Shown: positions 26,340 through 35,402 of the stretch, in pieces | Position numbering within the stretch: position 1 is the first letter of the stretch | How the letters are laid out: each line of letters opens with the position of its first letter | DNA from: Faecalimonas sp. | Lineage (GTDB): Bacteria > Bacillota > Clostridia > Lachnospirales > Lachnospiraceae | NCBI GenBank assembly: GCA_020024645.1 | Contig: JAHHTN010000009.1 | Span: forward strand, 1 to 44,984 | Length of the DNA stretch: 44,984 bases | Direction: 5' to 3' | Translations under genes and position numbers: made by a program | Notes under the pieces: model-generated | What the model was told of the DNA's origin: nothing | Seen by the model: the letters and a program-made list of their open reading frames with translations, nothing else | Databases searched by the model: none

Positions 26340-26687
26340 GTGCAGGTTAGACGTGGAGATATATATTATGCAGATTTAAGTCCAGTAATTGGGTCAGAAC
26401 AAGGAGGAATACGACCGGTTTTGATTATTCAAAATGATGTAGGAAACAAACATAGCCCTACTGTTATATGTGCTGCTATTACTTCAAAAATGAATAAATC
26501 AAAGCTTCCGACGCATGTGGAAATTGATGCTGGAAAATATCATATTGTTAAAAATTCGGTTGTGTTATTGGAACAAATTCGGACGATTGACAAGCAAAGG
26601 TTAAGAGAGCTAGTTTGTCATATAGACAAAAAATTAATGTTAGAAATTGATGAAGCAATCAAAATCAGTTTTGAACTTCATACATAA
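26340..26687 (+). CDS. mazF: MazF/EndoA-type mRNA interferase
   Basis: Sequence-specific endoribonuclease of 115 residues, clearly close to Bacillus EndoA (NdoA). It reads VRRGDIYYADLSPVIGSEQG, then G-I-R-P-V-L-I-I-Q-N-D; the catalytic pair is Arg25 and Thr48 (A-A-I-T-S-K). The substrate in the Bacillus family is UACAU; specificity here is inferred only. The start is GTG 26340 with GGAG 11 nt upstream. The 82-nt gap to alr has no antitoxin gene, although the Bacillus locus has endoAI there. The toxin may pair with a distant antitoxin or be restrained by its weak, foldable ribosome site. Confidence 0.93.
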   Translation: MQVRRGDIYYADLSPVIGSEQGGIRPVLIIQNDVGNKHSPTVICAAITSKMNKSKLPTHVEIDAGKYHIVKNSVVLLEQIRTIDKQRLRELVCHIDKKLMLEIDEAIKISFELHT

Positions 26688-26704
26688 TAAAGGAGTAAAA
26701 GACA

Positions 26705-27550
26705 ATGGAGGAAAGCAGTAGCCTGTGGGACAGACTGATGTATAATTTTTCTGGTGAAGAGAAAGAACAGGAAGATGTAGAACGTGAGATTTTATCTTTA
26801 ATTCAAGAGGGAAGGGAGAGAGGTTTTTTTGCAGGTGGTGAAGGAGAATTAATACGTAATATTTTTTCTTATAACGAAAAGAAAGCAGAGGATATTATGG
26901 TTCATCGTAAGCATATAATTGCGTTAGATGGTGAAAAAACAATTCAAGAAACAGTAGAATTTATGTTAGAACAAAACAATTCAAGATTTCCTGTATATGA
27001 GAAAGATATTGATTCTATTATTGGAATTTTTCATTTGCGTGATGCGATTAAATGCTATTTTCACAAGGAATTACAAAACATTCCAATCAAAAATTTAAAA
27101 GAATATATGCATCCTGTTAGTTTTGTTCCAGAAGCGAAAAGTATAAATAAATTATTCAAAGAAATGAAACAGAAGAAAAATCATATGATTGTCATTTTAG
27201 ATGAATACGGACAGACGGCAGGAATTATAGCTATGGAAGATATTATTGAGGAAATTGTTGGAAACATTCAAGATGAGTATGACGAAGATGAAGAATGCAT
27301 TCAAAAAATTTCCAAAGGAAATTACCTTGTAGATGGCATGACAAGTTTAGATGAATTGGAAGAAACATTGCAGATTTCATTTGAAAATGAATCTTTTGAA
27401 ACATTAAATGGGTATCTTGTTCACTGTCTTGAACATATTCCTTCAGAGAACGAAGAGTATTCAATTGAGTATGAAGGGTATCGTTTTTCTGTTATTTCTG
27501 TAAAGAATAATTTGATTGAAAAAGTACGTATTGAAAAACTAGCCTTGTAA
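26705..27550 (+). CDS. CBS-domain protein of the CorC/HlyC family
   Basis: 281 residues without membrane segments. After a charged N-terminal region comes a CBS pair (about 60-190), with V-H-R-K-H-I-I-A-L-D and D-E-Y-G-Q-T-A-G-I-I-A-M-E-D. A C-terminal CorC_HlyC domain follows (about 210-281, containing G-N-Y-L-V-D-G). This is the soluble form, like CorC, without the DUF21 membrane domain of larger homologues. The family is tied to Mg2+/Co2+ efflux or general ion homeostasis, but biochemical roles are poorly defined and older 'hemolysin' names are unreliable. AAAGGAG precedes the ATG. It follows mazF by 17 nt. Confidence 0.88.
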   Translation: MEESSSLWDRLMYNFSGEEKEQEDVEREILSLIQEGRERGFFAGGEGELIRNIFSYNEKKAEDIMVHRKHIIALDGEKTIQETVEFMLEQNNSRFPVYEKDIDSIIGIFHLRDAIKCYFHKELQNIPIKNLKEYMHPVSFVPEAKSINKLFKEMKQKKNHMIVILDEYGQTAGIIAMEDIIEEIVGNIQDEYDEDEECIQKISKGNYLVDGMTSLDELEETLQISFENESFETLNGYLVHCLEHIPSENEEYSIEYEGYRFSVISVKNNLIEKVRIEKLAL

Positions 27551-27573
27551 ACACTGAAAAAGAATGATAAAAT
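27545..27573 (+). promoter_or_regulatory. Probable yebC promoter
   Basis: TTGTAA (27545-27550, overlapping the stop of the upstream gene), 17-nt spacer, TAAAAT (27568-27573), 41 nt before the yebC ATG. Confidence 0.5.
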
Positions 27574-27613
27574 AGGAAAAGCAATTTTAGAAAAGAGAAA
27601 AGAGGTACAAGAA

Positions 27614-28342
27614 ATGTCAGGACATTCAAAGTTCGCAAATATTAAACATAAAAAAGAAAAGAATGATGCAGCAAAAGGAAAAATATTTACAATTATTGGT
27701 AGAGAGATTGCTGTTGCAGTAAAGGAAGGTGGACCTGACCCGGCAAATAACAGCCGACTTCGCGATGTTATCGCAAAAGCAAAATCTAATAATATGCCGA
27801 ATGATACAATTGAGCGTGGGATTAAAAAAGCAGCAGGAGATGCTAATTCTGTGAATTATGAATCTGTCACATATGAAGGATATGGCCCAAGTGGAGTTGC
27901 TATCATTGTTGATGCGCTTACGGATAATAAGAATAGAACAGCATCCAACGTACGAAATGCCTTTACAAAAGGTAGCGGAAGCGTAGGAACTCAGGGATGT
28001 GTGTCTTATATGTTCGATAAAAAAGGGCAAATTATTGTTGCAAAAGAAGAATATGAAACAGATGCAGATGAACTAATGATGATTACGTTAGATGCAGGAG
28101 CAGAAGATTTTGCAGAAGAGGAAGACAGTTATGAAATTTTAACTGCACCAGAAGACTTTAGCGATGTGCGTCTTGCTCTTGAGGAAGCTGGCATCCCGAT
28201 GGCGTCGGCAGAAGTAACTATGATTCCTCAAACATGGATAGAACTTACTGACGAAACAGATTTGAAAAATCTTCAAAAAACTTTAGATTTATTAGATGAA
28301 GATGATGATGTTCAAGTGGTTTATCACAACTGGGACGAATAA
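27614..28342 (+). CDS. yebC: YebC/PmpR family protein (TACO1-like)
   Basis: 242 residues. It begins M-S-G-H-S-K-F-A-N-I-K-H-K-K, followed by K-G-K-I-F-T and the G-G-P-D-P-A-N-N-S-R-L-R segment, all diagnostic of the family. The middle E-G-Y-G-P-S-G-V-A-I-I-V-D and the acidic second half are also typical. Members have been described as transcription regulators and, more recently, as translation factors that relieve stalling at proline-rich stretches; which applies here cannot be read from sequence. Confidence 0.96.
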   Translation: MSGHSKFANIKHKKEKNDAAKGKIFTIIGREIAVAVKEGGPDPANNSRLRDVIAKAKSNNMPNDTIERGIKKAAGDANSVNYESVTYEGYGPSGVAIIVDALTDNKNRTASNVRNAFTKGSGSVGTQGCVSYMFDKKGQIIVAKEEYETDADELMMITLDAGAEDFAEEEDSYEILTAPEDFSDVRLALEEAGIPMASAEVTMIPQTWIELTDETDLKNLQKTLDLLDEDDDVQVVYHNWDE

Positions 28343-28370
28343 GATAAAATAAGTAGAGGGGGAATATGAT

Positions 28371-28517
28371 ATGTATTCCGAGGCACAGGAAACTTTAATT
28401 AATTTATTCGAAGATGCTTTAGTGTTAGGAAAACGTTTTAAACGTGATGTCTATAGCAATGATTTTGAGACATGTTATATCTTTAAGAGAAGAAGAAGGA
28501 AAAGAGGTCGTTATTGA
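28371..28517 (+). other. Well-initiated 5' frame, out of phase with the following gene
   Basis: An ATG at 28371, with GAGGGGG upstream, opens a 48-codon frame. Its first 25 residues (M-Y-S-E-A-Q-E-T-L-I-N-L-F-E-D-A-L-V-L-G-K-R-F-K-R) look like a real N-terminal helix. After 28445 it degenerates into an arginine-rich run and stops at 28517. The real downstream protein continues in the next (+1) frame from about 28444. The segment therefore looks like the detached start of that gene. Confidence 0.6.
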
Positions 28518-29097
28518 AGAACTTGCTGGAATCATTCCTACATATGTTAATGGCAAATTAGCAAAAGTTGATCAAAAAAGAAAACGTGAACTTCTTATTC
28601 TTGATTATAATATGGCTTTAGTAACTTATGTGCTCCCAATAATCAATTATGGAGATGGTGAATACGGAAAAACTATTTCAAGAAAGATTGTAGAATTATG
28701 GAATAATAATATTTCAAATGTTGCAATTCAAAATGCAACTTATGAATCTATTACACAAGGCTTTAAGCAAAGATTATGTTATATTACTACAGCAGTATGT
28801 GAAAATCTTGGAAAATCAGATGATTGTTATGAATTAGAATTGCTAAGAAATTACCGTGACGAATATTTGCTTGGAGAAGAAGCGGGTAGAGATATTGTGA
28901 AACAATATTATAATATTGCGCCTACAATTGTGAAACAAATTGATAAACGGGATGATGCAAAAGAAATTTATAATAAAATTTGGACAGATTATTTATCACC
29001 GTGTATTCATCTCATTGAAGAAGATAGAAAAGAAGCCTGTAAAGAAGTCTATAGTAATATGGTACGCAATTTACAAAAGAAATATATATATTCATAG
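28444..29097 (+). CDS. Hypothetical protein, N-terminus probably lost to a frameshift
   Basis: 217 residues from the first usable codon (GTG 28444, then ATG 28447). Soluble and helical, rich in charged residues, with cysteines near 112, 120 and 128. No known catalytic motif. No ribosome site lies before 28444, whereas a good one starts a 25-residue segment in another frame at 28371. The intact protein would plausibly be about 242 residues. The defect could be a real mutation, a programmed +1 shift or a sequence error. Not recognised beyond 'conserved-looking Lachnospiraceae protein', which is an inference. metY follows after 12 nt. Confidence 0.7.
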   Translation: MMSIAMILRHVISLREEEGKEVVIEELAGIIPTYVNGKLAKVDQKRKRELLILDYNMALVTYVLPIINYGDGEYGKTISRKIVELWNNNISNVAIQNATYESITQGFKQRLCYITTAVCENLGKSDDCYELELLRNYRDEYLLGEEAGRDIVKQYYNIAPTIVKQIDKRDDAKEIYNKIWTDYLSPCIHLIEEDRKEACKEVYSNMVRNLQKKYIYS

Positions 29098-29109
29098 GAG
29101 GGCAAAAAA

Positions 29110-30393
29110 ATGAGCAACAACTATAAAATGGAAACAAAATGTATCCAATCAGGCTGGGAGCCTAAACAAGGTGAACCTAGAGTTGTTCCAATTTATCAAA
29201 GCACAACATTTAAGTATGACACAAGTGAACAGATGGGACGTTTGTTCGATTTAGAAGATTCAGGATATTTTTATACAAGACTACAGAATCCTACAAATGA
29301 TGTTGTTGCTAATAAAATCTGTGATTTAGAGGGTGGAGTGGCAGCAATGCTTACTTCATCAGGACAAGCTGCAAACTTTTATGCAATCATGAATATTTGT
29401 GAAGCAGGAGATCATGTTGTTTGTGCTTCTGCGCTTTATGGTGGCACATATAATTTATATGCACACACAATCAAAAAAATGGGAGTGGATGCAACTTTTG
29501 TTGACCCTGATGCAAGTGAAGAAGAAATTAGTAATGCATTTAGAGAAAATACAAAGGCATTGTTTGGTGAAACAATTTCTAATCCTGCATTAGTTGTATT
29601 AGATTTAGAGAAATTTGCTAAAGTTGCGCATGAACATGGCGTTCCATTTATTGTAGATAATACATTTGCAACACCAATTAATTGTCGTCCATTTGAATGG
29701 GGAGCAGATATTGTAACACATTCCACAACAAAATATATGGATGGACATGCGACAAGTGTAGGTGGTTGTATTGTTGATAGTGGTAATTTTGATTGGGGAG
29801 CATACGGAGATAAATTTAGTTGTCTTACAAAACCAGATGAAACGTATCATGGCATTGTATATACAGAAAAATTTGGAAAAGATGCATATATTACAAAAGC
29901 TACTGCTCAACTTATGCGTGATTTGGGATCTATTCAATCACCCCAAAATGCCTTCTTACTAAATCTAGGGTTGGAAACTCTTCATTTGAGAGTGCCTCGT
30001 CATTGTGAGAATGCAAAAAAAGTTGCAGAATTTTTGCAGAATCATAAGAAAGTGTCTTGGGTAAATTACCCTGATTTAAAAGATGATAAATATTATACAC
30101 TTGCACAAAAATATCTGCCAAATGGAAGTTGTGGGGTATTAACATTTGGAATTATAGGTGGACGGGATGCATCTGTCACATTAATGGATAATTTTAAATT
30201 AGCTGCAATTGTGACACATGTAGCGGATTCAAGGACTTCTGTACTTCATCCAGCAAGTCACACACATCGACAAATGAACGAGAAAGAATTACTTGAAGCG
30301 GGTGTACAGCCTGATTTAATTCGCTTTAGTGTTGGAGTGGAAAATGTAGATGATATTATTGATGATTTGGCACAGGCGTTAGAATTAGTATAA
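29110..30393 (+). CDS. metY: O-acetylhomoserine aminocarboxypropyltransferase (homocysteine synthase)
   Basis: PLP enzyme that joins O-acetylhomoserine with sulfide (or a thiol) to give homocysteine in methionine synthesis. 427 residues, the length of MetY; cystathionine gamma-synthases are about 40 shorter. Cues: the start T-K-C-I-Q-S-G-W-E-P, then Y-Q-S-T-T-F-K, Y-T-R-L-Q-N-P-T-N near 57, the D-N-T-F-A-T-P segment near 183, and the PLP lysine in V-T-H-S-T-T-K-Y-M-D-G-H near 208. AGGAGGG precedes the ATG. The 12-nt gap leaves no room for a SAM riboswitch or a T-box. A terminator follows. Confidence 0.94.
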   Translation: MSNNYKMETKCIQSGWEPKQGEPRVVPIYQSTTFKYDTSEQMGRLFDLEDSGYFYTRLQNPTNDVVANKICDLEGGVAAMLTSSGQAANFYAIMNICEAGDHVVCASALYGGTYNLYAHTIKKMGVDATFVDPDASEEEISNAFRENTKALFGETISNPALVVLDLEKFAKVAHEHGVPFIVDNTFATPINCRPFEWGADIVTHSTTKYMDGHATSVGGCIVDSGNFDWGAYGDKFSCLTKPDETYHGIVYTEKFGKDAYITKATAQLMRDLGSIQSPQNAFLLNLGLETLHLRVPRHCENAKKVAEFLQNHKKVSWVNYPDLKDDKYYTLAQKYLPNGSCGVLTFGIIGGRDASVTLMDNFKLAAIVTHVADSRTSVLHPASHTHRQMNEKELLEAGVQPDLIRFSVGVENVDDIIDDLAQALELV

Positions 30394-30395
30394 AC

Positions 30396-30441
30396 AAAAG
30401 AGGAAGAAAATTTCATGAAAGGATTTTCTTCCTTCTTTTTT
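30396..30441 (+). terminator. Intrinsic terminator after metY
   Basis: GGAAGAAAA (30402-30410) pairs with TTTTCTTCC (30424-30432), preceded by AAAAGA and followed by TTCTTTTTT. The following 30442-30515 holds a weak promoter-like pair (TTGAAA 30444-30449, TAAAAA 30466-30471). Confidence 0.85.
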
Positions 30442-30515
30442 GTTTGAAATTATATTTGGGTTACATAAAAAAGAACAACCTGCGAATACTAAAAGAAAAA
30501 AGGCAGGAAAATATC

Positions 30516-31196
30516 ATGGAAGAAAATCTAGAAAAGCAAAACGAAGAAATAAAAGAAATGGGAACATTATCATTGTCTCATAATAAAAAGCGACATCATA
30601 TTCAACTTTTAACAATCATAGGAGAAATTGAGGGACATGAAGCAGTTTCTGGAAATACAAAAGCAACAAAATATGAACATTTACTTCCCAAACTCGCAGC
30701 AGTAGAAGATAATGAAGAAATTGAAGGAGTTTTGATTTTGTTAAATACACTCGGTGGAGATGTAGAAGCTGGATTAGCTATCGCGGAAATGATTGCTTCT
30801 ATAAGTAAACCAAGTGTATCACTAGTGCTTGGGGGAAGCCATTCTATAGGAGGACCACTTGCAGTTTCAGCGGATTATTCATTTATTGTTCCAAGTGGGA
30901 CAATGGTTATTCATCCCGTTAGATCAAACGGGATGTTTATTGGGGTAATGCAAAGTTTTAGAAATATAGAAAAAACACAAAATAGAATTACTAAATTTAT
31001 CTCTGACCATTCTAATATTACGCAGAAGCGAATTGAAGAGTTAATGCTTGATCCCACCCAATTGGTAAAAGATGTTGGAACTATACTCGAAGGAAAAGAA
31101 GCTGTAGAAGAGGGGTTGATTGATGAAGTTGGTGGTATGGCGCAAGCGTTAAAAAAATTATATGAATTAATAGAAAGACAGGCGAAAAATAAATAA
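30516..31196 (+). CDS. tepA: ClpP-class serine protease, TepA/YmfB-like
   Basis: ClpP/crotonase-fold protease of 226 residues. After a charged tail come I-G-E-I-E-G-H-E near 44, the oxyanion-region L-N-T-L-G-G-D-V-E-A-G near 80, the nucleophile in G-G-S-H-S-I-G-G-P near 108, and the catalytic-His region V-I-H-P-V near 132. TepA in Bacillus has been linked to protein translocation or SASP handling in spores. The position just before spoIIIE/ftsK matches the ymfB-spoIIIE order of Bacillus. The frame is open from 30444, but GGCAGGA fits ATG 30516. Confidence 0.85.
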   Translation: MEENLEKQNEEIKEMGTLSLSHNKKRHHIQLLTIIGEIEGHEAVSGNTKATKYEHLLPKLAAVEDNEEIEGVLILLNTLGGDVEAGLAIAEMIASISKPSVSLVLGGSHSIGGPLAVSADYSFIVPSGTMVIHPVRSNGMFIGVMQSFRNIEKTQNRITKFISDHSNITQKRIEELMLDPTQLVKDVGTILEGKEAVEEGLIDEVGGMAQALKKLYELIERQAKNK

Positions 31197-31224
31197 TGAC
31201 ACAAGTTTCTTAAAATGCTATAAT
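31196..31224 (+). promoter_or_regulatory. Promoter of ftsK/spoIIIE
   Basis: ATGACA (31196-31201, overlapping the tepA stop), 17-nt spacer, TATAAT (31219-31224), 37 nt before the ftsK ATG. Confidence 0.6.
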
Positions 31225-31260
31225 AACATATATATGTTTATAATTAGAGGAGGAAAGTTC

Positions 31261-33696
31261 ATGGCAGCAAAGTCAAACAAAAGCAAAAAGGCAGCCAAAC
31301 GAACGCCAGCGAAAAAGACAAGAAAAAAAACAATACAACAAAATTCATTTTTAAAAAATGAGATTTTTATTCTACTTTCTCTTGCTGTATGCATTTTATT
31401 ACTTATTAGTAATTTTGGCATAGGAGGTTTTTTGGGTGATATTATATCCTCTTTTTTATTTGGAATTTTTGGATTAGTAGCATATATTATACCGATTCTT
31501 CTTTTCATCGGAATTGCTTTTGCGTCTTCAAATAAAGGTAATTCCGTAGCATACATAAAACTCGGAGCGAGCATTGTGTTAACTATGTTGGTATGCACAT
31601 TTACACAGTTGCTTACATTTAAATATGATAGTCAGGCAACATTGTTATCCTATTATGAGATATCCGCATTAGATAAACAAGGTGGTGGAGTTATTGGTGG
31701 AATTTTTTCCGAAGTATTATGTCATTTTGTAGGCATGATTGGTGCATATGTTATTATAATTATTTTAAGTATTATTTGCTTTATTATTATAACTGAAAAA
31801 TCTTTTTTAAGAGGTGTAAAAAGAGGTGGCGAAAAAGCTTATAAAACAGCAAAAGCAGATGTACAGAAAAGAAAAGAACAATCTGTTGTACGAAAAGAAG
31901 AAAAACGACAGAATAAGGAATTAAAAAGAAGAAAAAGACAAGTTAAAGGAGTGTCTTTTGATACAACATTAATGCCAAAAGAATTAGACGAAGATATGAA
32001 AGAAATATTCCCAGAAAAAATGCCGCCTTTGTATTCGGATGAACCTTTGGAATCGCCATTTCACGAAGAAGTATTCGAGCCAATTCCTGAAACGGTGACT
32101 ATTCATCGTGCAGAAGAAGAAAAACAACCAAAGAAAAAAAAGAAGAAAGAAAAAGAAGATGTTTCAAATCAAGTGGAAGAAGTAGCAGAAACTATTGAAA
32201 GAGAGAGTTCTAATTCGAATTCTGAATATGTATTTCCTCCACTCGAATTACTGAAAAATGGAAAACGTGGAAATGGAGACTCTGATGCTTATTTAAGAGA
32301 AACAGCAATAAAATTGCAGCAAACATTGAAAAATTTTGGAGTAAATGTTACTGTAACAAATGTAAGTTGTGGTCCCTCGGTAACAAGATTTGAATTACAG
32401 CCGGAACTAGGTGTAAAAGTGAGTAAAATTGTAGGATTAAGCGATGATATAAAACTGAATTTAGCCGCAGCTGATATTCGTATTGAAGCTCCTATTCCTG
32501 GAAAGGCAGCCGTAGGGATTGAGGTTCCGAATAGGGAAAATACAGCGGTAATGTTAAGAGATTTGCTGGAAACAAAAGAGTTTCAATCTCATCCATCTAA
32601 CATTGCTTTTGCTGCTGGGAAAGATATTGCAGGGAAAGTTGTTGTTGCTGATATAAAAAAAATGCCTCATGTTTTAATTGCAGGAGCAACAGGTTCTGGG
32701 AAATCTGTATGTATTAATACGCTTATTATGAGTATTCTTTACAAAGCAAGACCAGATGAAGTTAAGTTAATTATGATAGATCCAAAAGTTGTAGAATTAA
32801 GTGTTTACAATGGTATCCCACATTTAATGATTCCGGTTGTGACAGATCCTAAAAAGGCATCGGGAGCATTGAATTGGGCCGTTGTAGAAATGGAAAAAAG
32901 GTATCAACTATTTGCGGAATATAATGTGAGAGATTTGAATGGATATAATGATAAAGTTGAGCAGATAAAGGATATCGAAGATGAAACAAAACCAGAAAAA
33001 TTGCCACAACTTGTTATAATTGTAGATGAGTTAGCTGATTTAATGATGGTTGCTCCAGGAGAAGTGGAAACTGCTATATGTCGTTTGGCACAATTAGCAA
33101 GAGCAGCGGGGATTCATTTAGTATTAGCTACTCAACGCCCATCTGTAAATGTTATCACTGGGTTAATTAAGGCAAATATGCCTTCGAGAATCGCGTTCTC
33201 TGTTTCTTCAGGAGTAGATTCTCGTACGATCATAGATATGAATGGAGCTGAAAAATTACTTGGAAAAGGAGATATGTTATTTTATCCTTCAGGTTATCAG
33301 AAACCAGCGCGCGTACAAGGATCGTTTGTATCTGACAAAGAAGTACAAGCAGTTGTTGATTTCCTTGTAAGCAAAAATGGAAATGTTTCTTATGATGAAG
33401 AAATAAAAAAACAAGTGGATAGTGCATCGAGTAGTGGAACAATTTCATCTTCTAATGGAAATGGTGGAAATGAAAAAGATGTTTATTTTGTGGATGCAGG
33501 TCGTTTTATTATTGAAAAAGAGAAAGCTTCTATTGGAATGTTACAGAGGGTATTTAAAATCGGTTTTAACCGCGCGGCACGTATTATGGATCAACTTTTT
33601 GAAGCTGGTATTGTAGGAGAAGAAGAAGGGACGAAACCAAGAAAAGTTTTAATGACTATAGAAGAATTTGAACAATATATAGAAGAAAATATCTAA
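31261..33696 (+). CDS. ftsK: DNA translocase FtsK/SpoIIIE
   Basis: Septal DNA pump of 811 residues. A basic N-terminus leads into about four membrane helices (30-190). A charged linker rich in lysine and glutamate runs to about 330, followed by the RecA-like motor. Walker A is GATGSGKSV near 475. Walker B is LVIIVDELADLMM near 583. The LVLATQRPSVNVITGLIKAN segment is characteristic. The C-terminal gamma winged helix (about 745-811), which reads polar DNA motifs, is intact. GAGGAGG before 31261 fixes the start; an in-frame ATG at 31234 lies upstream of that site. FtsK and SpoIIIE cannot be told apart by sequence alone. Confidence 0.96.
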   Translation: MAAKSNKSKKAAKRTPAKKTRKKTIQQNSFLKNEIFILLSLAVCILLLISNFGIGGFLGDIISSFLFGIFGLVAYIIPILLFIGIAFASSNKGNSVAYIKLGASIVLTMLVCTFTQLLTFKYDSQATLLSYYEISALDKQGGGVIGGIFSEVLCHFVGMIGAYVIIIILSIICFIIITEKSFLRGVKRGGEKAYKTAKADVQKRKEQSVVRKEEKRQNKELKRRKRQVKGVSFDTTLMPKELDEDMKEIFPEKMPPLYSDEPLESPFHEEVFEPIPETVTIHRAEEEKQPKKKKKKEKEDVSNQVEEVAETIERESSNSNSEYVFPPLELLKNGKRGNGDSDAYLRETAIKLQQTLKNFGVNVTVTNVSCGPSVTRFELQPELGVKVSKIVGLSDDIKLNLAAADIRIEAPIPGKAAVGIEVPNRENTAVMLRDLLETKEFQSHPSNIAFAAGKDIAGKVVVADIKKMPHVLIAGATGSGKSVCINTLIMSILYKARPDEVKLIMIDPKVVELSVYNGIPHLMIPVVTDPKKASGALNWAVVEMEKRYQLFAEYNVRDLNGYNDKVEQIKDIEDETKPEKLPQLVIIVDELADLMMVAPGEVETAICRLAQLARAAGIHLVLATQRPSVNVITGLIKANMPSRIAFSVSSGVDSRTIIDMNGAEKLLGKGDMLFYPSGYQKPARVQGSFVSDKEVQAVVDFLVSKNGNVSYDEEIKKQVDSASSSGTISSSNGNGGNEKDVYFVDAGRFIIEKEKASIGMLQRVFKIGFNRAARIMDQLFEAGIVGEEEGTKPRKVLMTIEEFEQYIEENI

Positions 33697-33713
33697 AACA
33701 AAGGAGGAAAAAA

Positions 33714-35384
33714 ATGAAAACAGATATTCAGATTGCACAGGAAGCAGCTATGAAACACATTAAAGAGGTGGCAACCTCTATAGGAATTCAGGAAGAGGAT
33801 TTGGAGTTCTATGGAAAGTATAAAGCAAAAATTTCTGATGAATTGTGGGAAAAAGTAAAAGACAAGAATGATGGTAAGTTGGTATTAGTGACAGCTATCA
33901 ATCCAACTCCAGCCGGAGAAGGTAAAACAACTACAAGTGTGGGGCTTGGACAGGCGTTTGCAAAATTAAATAAGAAAGCAATTATAGCTCTTCGTGAGCC
34001 ATCTTTAGGACCATGTTTTGGTATTAAAGGAGGAGCGGCAGGTGGCGGTTACGCACAAGTTGTTCCTATGGAAGATTTGAATTTACATTTTACAGGAGAT
34101 TTTCATGCAATCACATCTGCAAACAATTTATTAGCAGCTATGCTTGATAATCATATTCAGCAGGGAAACGCTTTGCAAATTGACCCAAGACAAGTTGTAT
34201 GGAAACGTTGCTTAGATATGAATGACCGAGTTTTAAGAAATATTGTAGTAGGACTTGGAAATAAGATGGATGGAATGGTTCGAGAAGATCATTTTGTTAT
34301 TACTGTTGCATCTGAAATTATGGCTATTTTATGTCTTGCTAATGATTTACAAGATTTAAAAGAAAGATTAGGGAAAATTATTGTTGCCTATAATTACGCA
34401 GGAGAACCAGTAACAGCAAATCAGTTGGAAGCAACAGGAGCAATGACTGCTCTTTTAAAAGATGCGATTAAACCAAATTTAATTCAGACATTAGAACATA
34501 CACCTGCATTGGTACACGGTGGACCGTTTGCCAATATTGCACATGGATGTAACAGTGTTCGTGCAACAAAAACTGCATTAAAATTGAGTGATATTGCTAT
34601 TACAGAAGCTGGATTTGGGGCTGATTTAGGGGCTGAAAAATTCATGGATATTAAATGCAGAAGTGGCAATTTAAAACCAGATGTTGTTGTTTTGGTTGCT
34701 ACAGTTAGAGCATTAAAATATAATGGTGGAGTTGCAAAAAAAGATTTGGCAGAAGAAAATTTAGAAGCACTGAAAAAAGGAATTGTAAATTTAGAGAAAC
34801 ATATTGAAAATGTACAAAAATTTGGAGTACCAGTTGTTGTAACATTAAATTCGTTTATAACAGATACAAATGCTGAAAACGAATATATCAAAAATTTCTG
34901 TGAAGAAAGAGGATGTGAATTTGCTTTATCAGAAGTGTGGGAAAAAGGCGGTGAAGGTGGAATTGCTTTAGCAGAAAAAGTTTTAGAAACACTTGAAAAG
35001 AAAGAAAGTCATTTCCATACATTATATAATGATGATTTATCATTAAAGGAAAAAATAGAAACGATTTCAAAAGAAATTTATGGAGCTTCATCTGTGGAAT
35101 ATGCACCAGCTGCTGAAAAACAGTTGGCAAAGATTGAGAGTATGGGATTTGGAAATCTTCCAATTTGTATGGCGAAAAATCAATATTCTTTATCTGATGA
35201 TGCTACATTATTAGGACGTCCGAAAAACTTCACAATCCACATTAGAGAAGTATATGTAAATGCAGGAGCAGGTTTTGTTGTTGCATTAACAGGAGCTGTT
35301 ATGACAATGCCTGGACTTCCAAAAGTTCCTGCTGCAAATGGAATTGATGTAAATGAAGAAGGAAAGATTACCGGATTATTTTAA
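33714..35384 (+). CDS. fhs: Formate-tetrahydrofolate ligase
   Basis: ATP-dependent formation of 10-formyl-THF from formate and THF. 556 residues, the standard length. The nucleotide loop TPAGEGKTTTSVGLGQAF lies near 65. The typical segments R-E-P-S-L-G-P-C-F-G-I-K-G-G-A-A-G-G-G-Y-A-Q-V near 95, D-F-H-A-I-T-S-A-N-N-L near 126 and F-A-N-I-A-H-G-C-N-S-V near 275 are all present. AAAGGAGG precedes the ATG. It is followed after 18 nt by folD, forming the formate end of the methyl branch. No methylene-THF reductase or CO dehydrogenase is in the window, so acetogenesis is not shown. Confidence 0.98.
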   Translation: MKTDIQIAQEAAMKHIKEVATSIGIQEEDLEFYGKYKAKISDELWEKVKDKNDGKLVLVTAINPTPAGEGKTTTSVGLGQAFAKLNKKAIIALREPSLGPCFGIKGGAAGGGYAQVVPMEDLNLHFTGDFHAITSANNLLAAMLDNHIQQGNALQIDPRQVVWKRCLDMNDRVLRNIVVGLGNKMDGMVREDHFVITVASEIMAILCLANDLQDLKERLGKIIVAYNYAGEPVTANQLEATGAMTALLKDAIKPNLIQTLEHTPALVHGGPFANIAHGCNSVRATKTALKLSDIAITEAGFGADLGAEKFMDIKCRSGNLKPDVVVLVATVRALKYNGGVAKKDLAEENLEALKKGIVNLEKHIENVQKFGVPVVVTLNSFITDTNAENEYIKNFCEERGCEFALSEVWEKGGEGGIALAEKVLETLEKKESHFHTLYNDDLSLKEKIETISKEIYGASSVEYAPAAEKQLAKIESMGFGNLPICMAKNQYSLSDDATLLGRPKNFTIHIREVYVNAGAGFVVALTGAVMTMPGLPKVPAANGIDVNEEGKITGLF

Positions 35385-35402
35385 AAAGTAAGGGGTGACA
35401 CG

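Noticed and set aside
27626..28030. 134-codon open frame on the minus strand
   Set aside because: It mirrors the conserved first half of yebC and has a Cys/Ile/Ser-rich composition unlike a real protein.
28436..28448. Slippery-site explanation (CGT TTT AAA) for the shifted frame
   Set aside because: The heptamer T TTT AAA does not fit the X-XXY-YYZ rule, and the needed change is +1, not -1. A +1 event cannot be excluded but has no recognisable signal.
29098..29109. SAM riboswitch or T-box ahead of metY
   Set aside because: Only 12 nt separate metY from the upstream gene.
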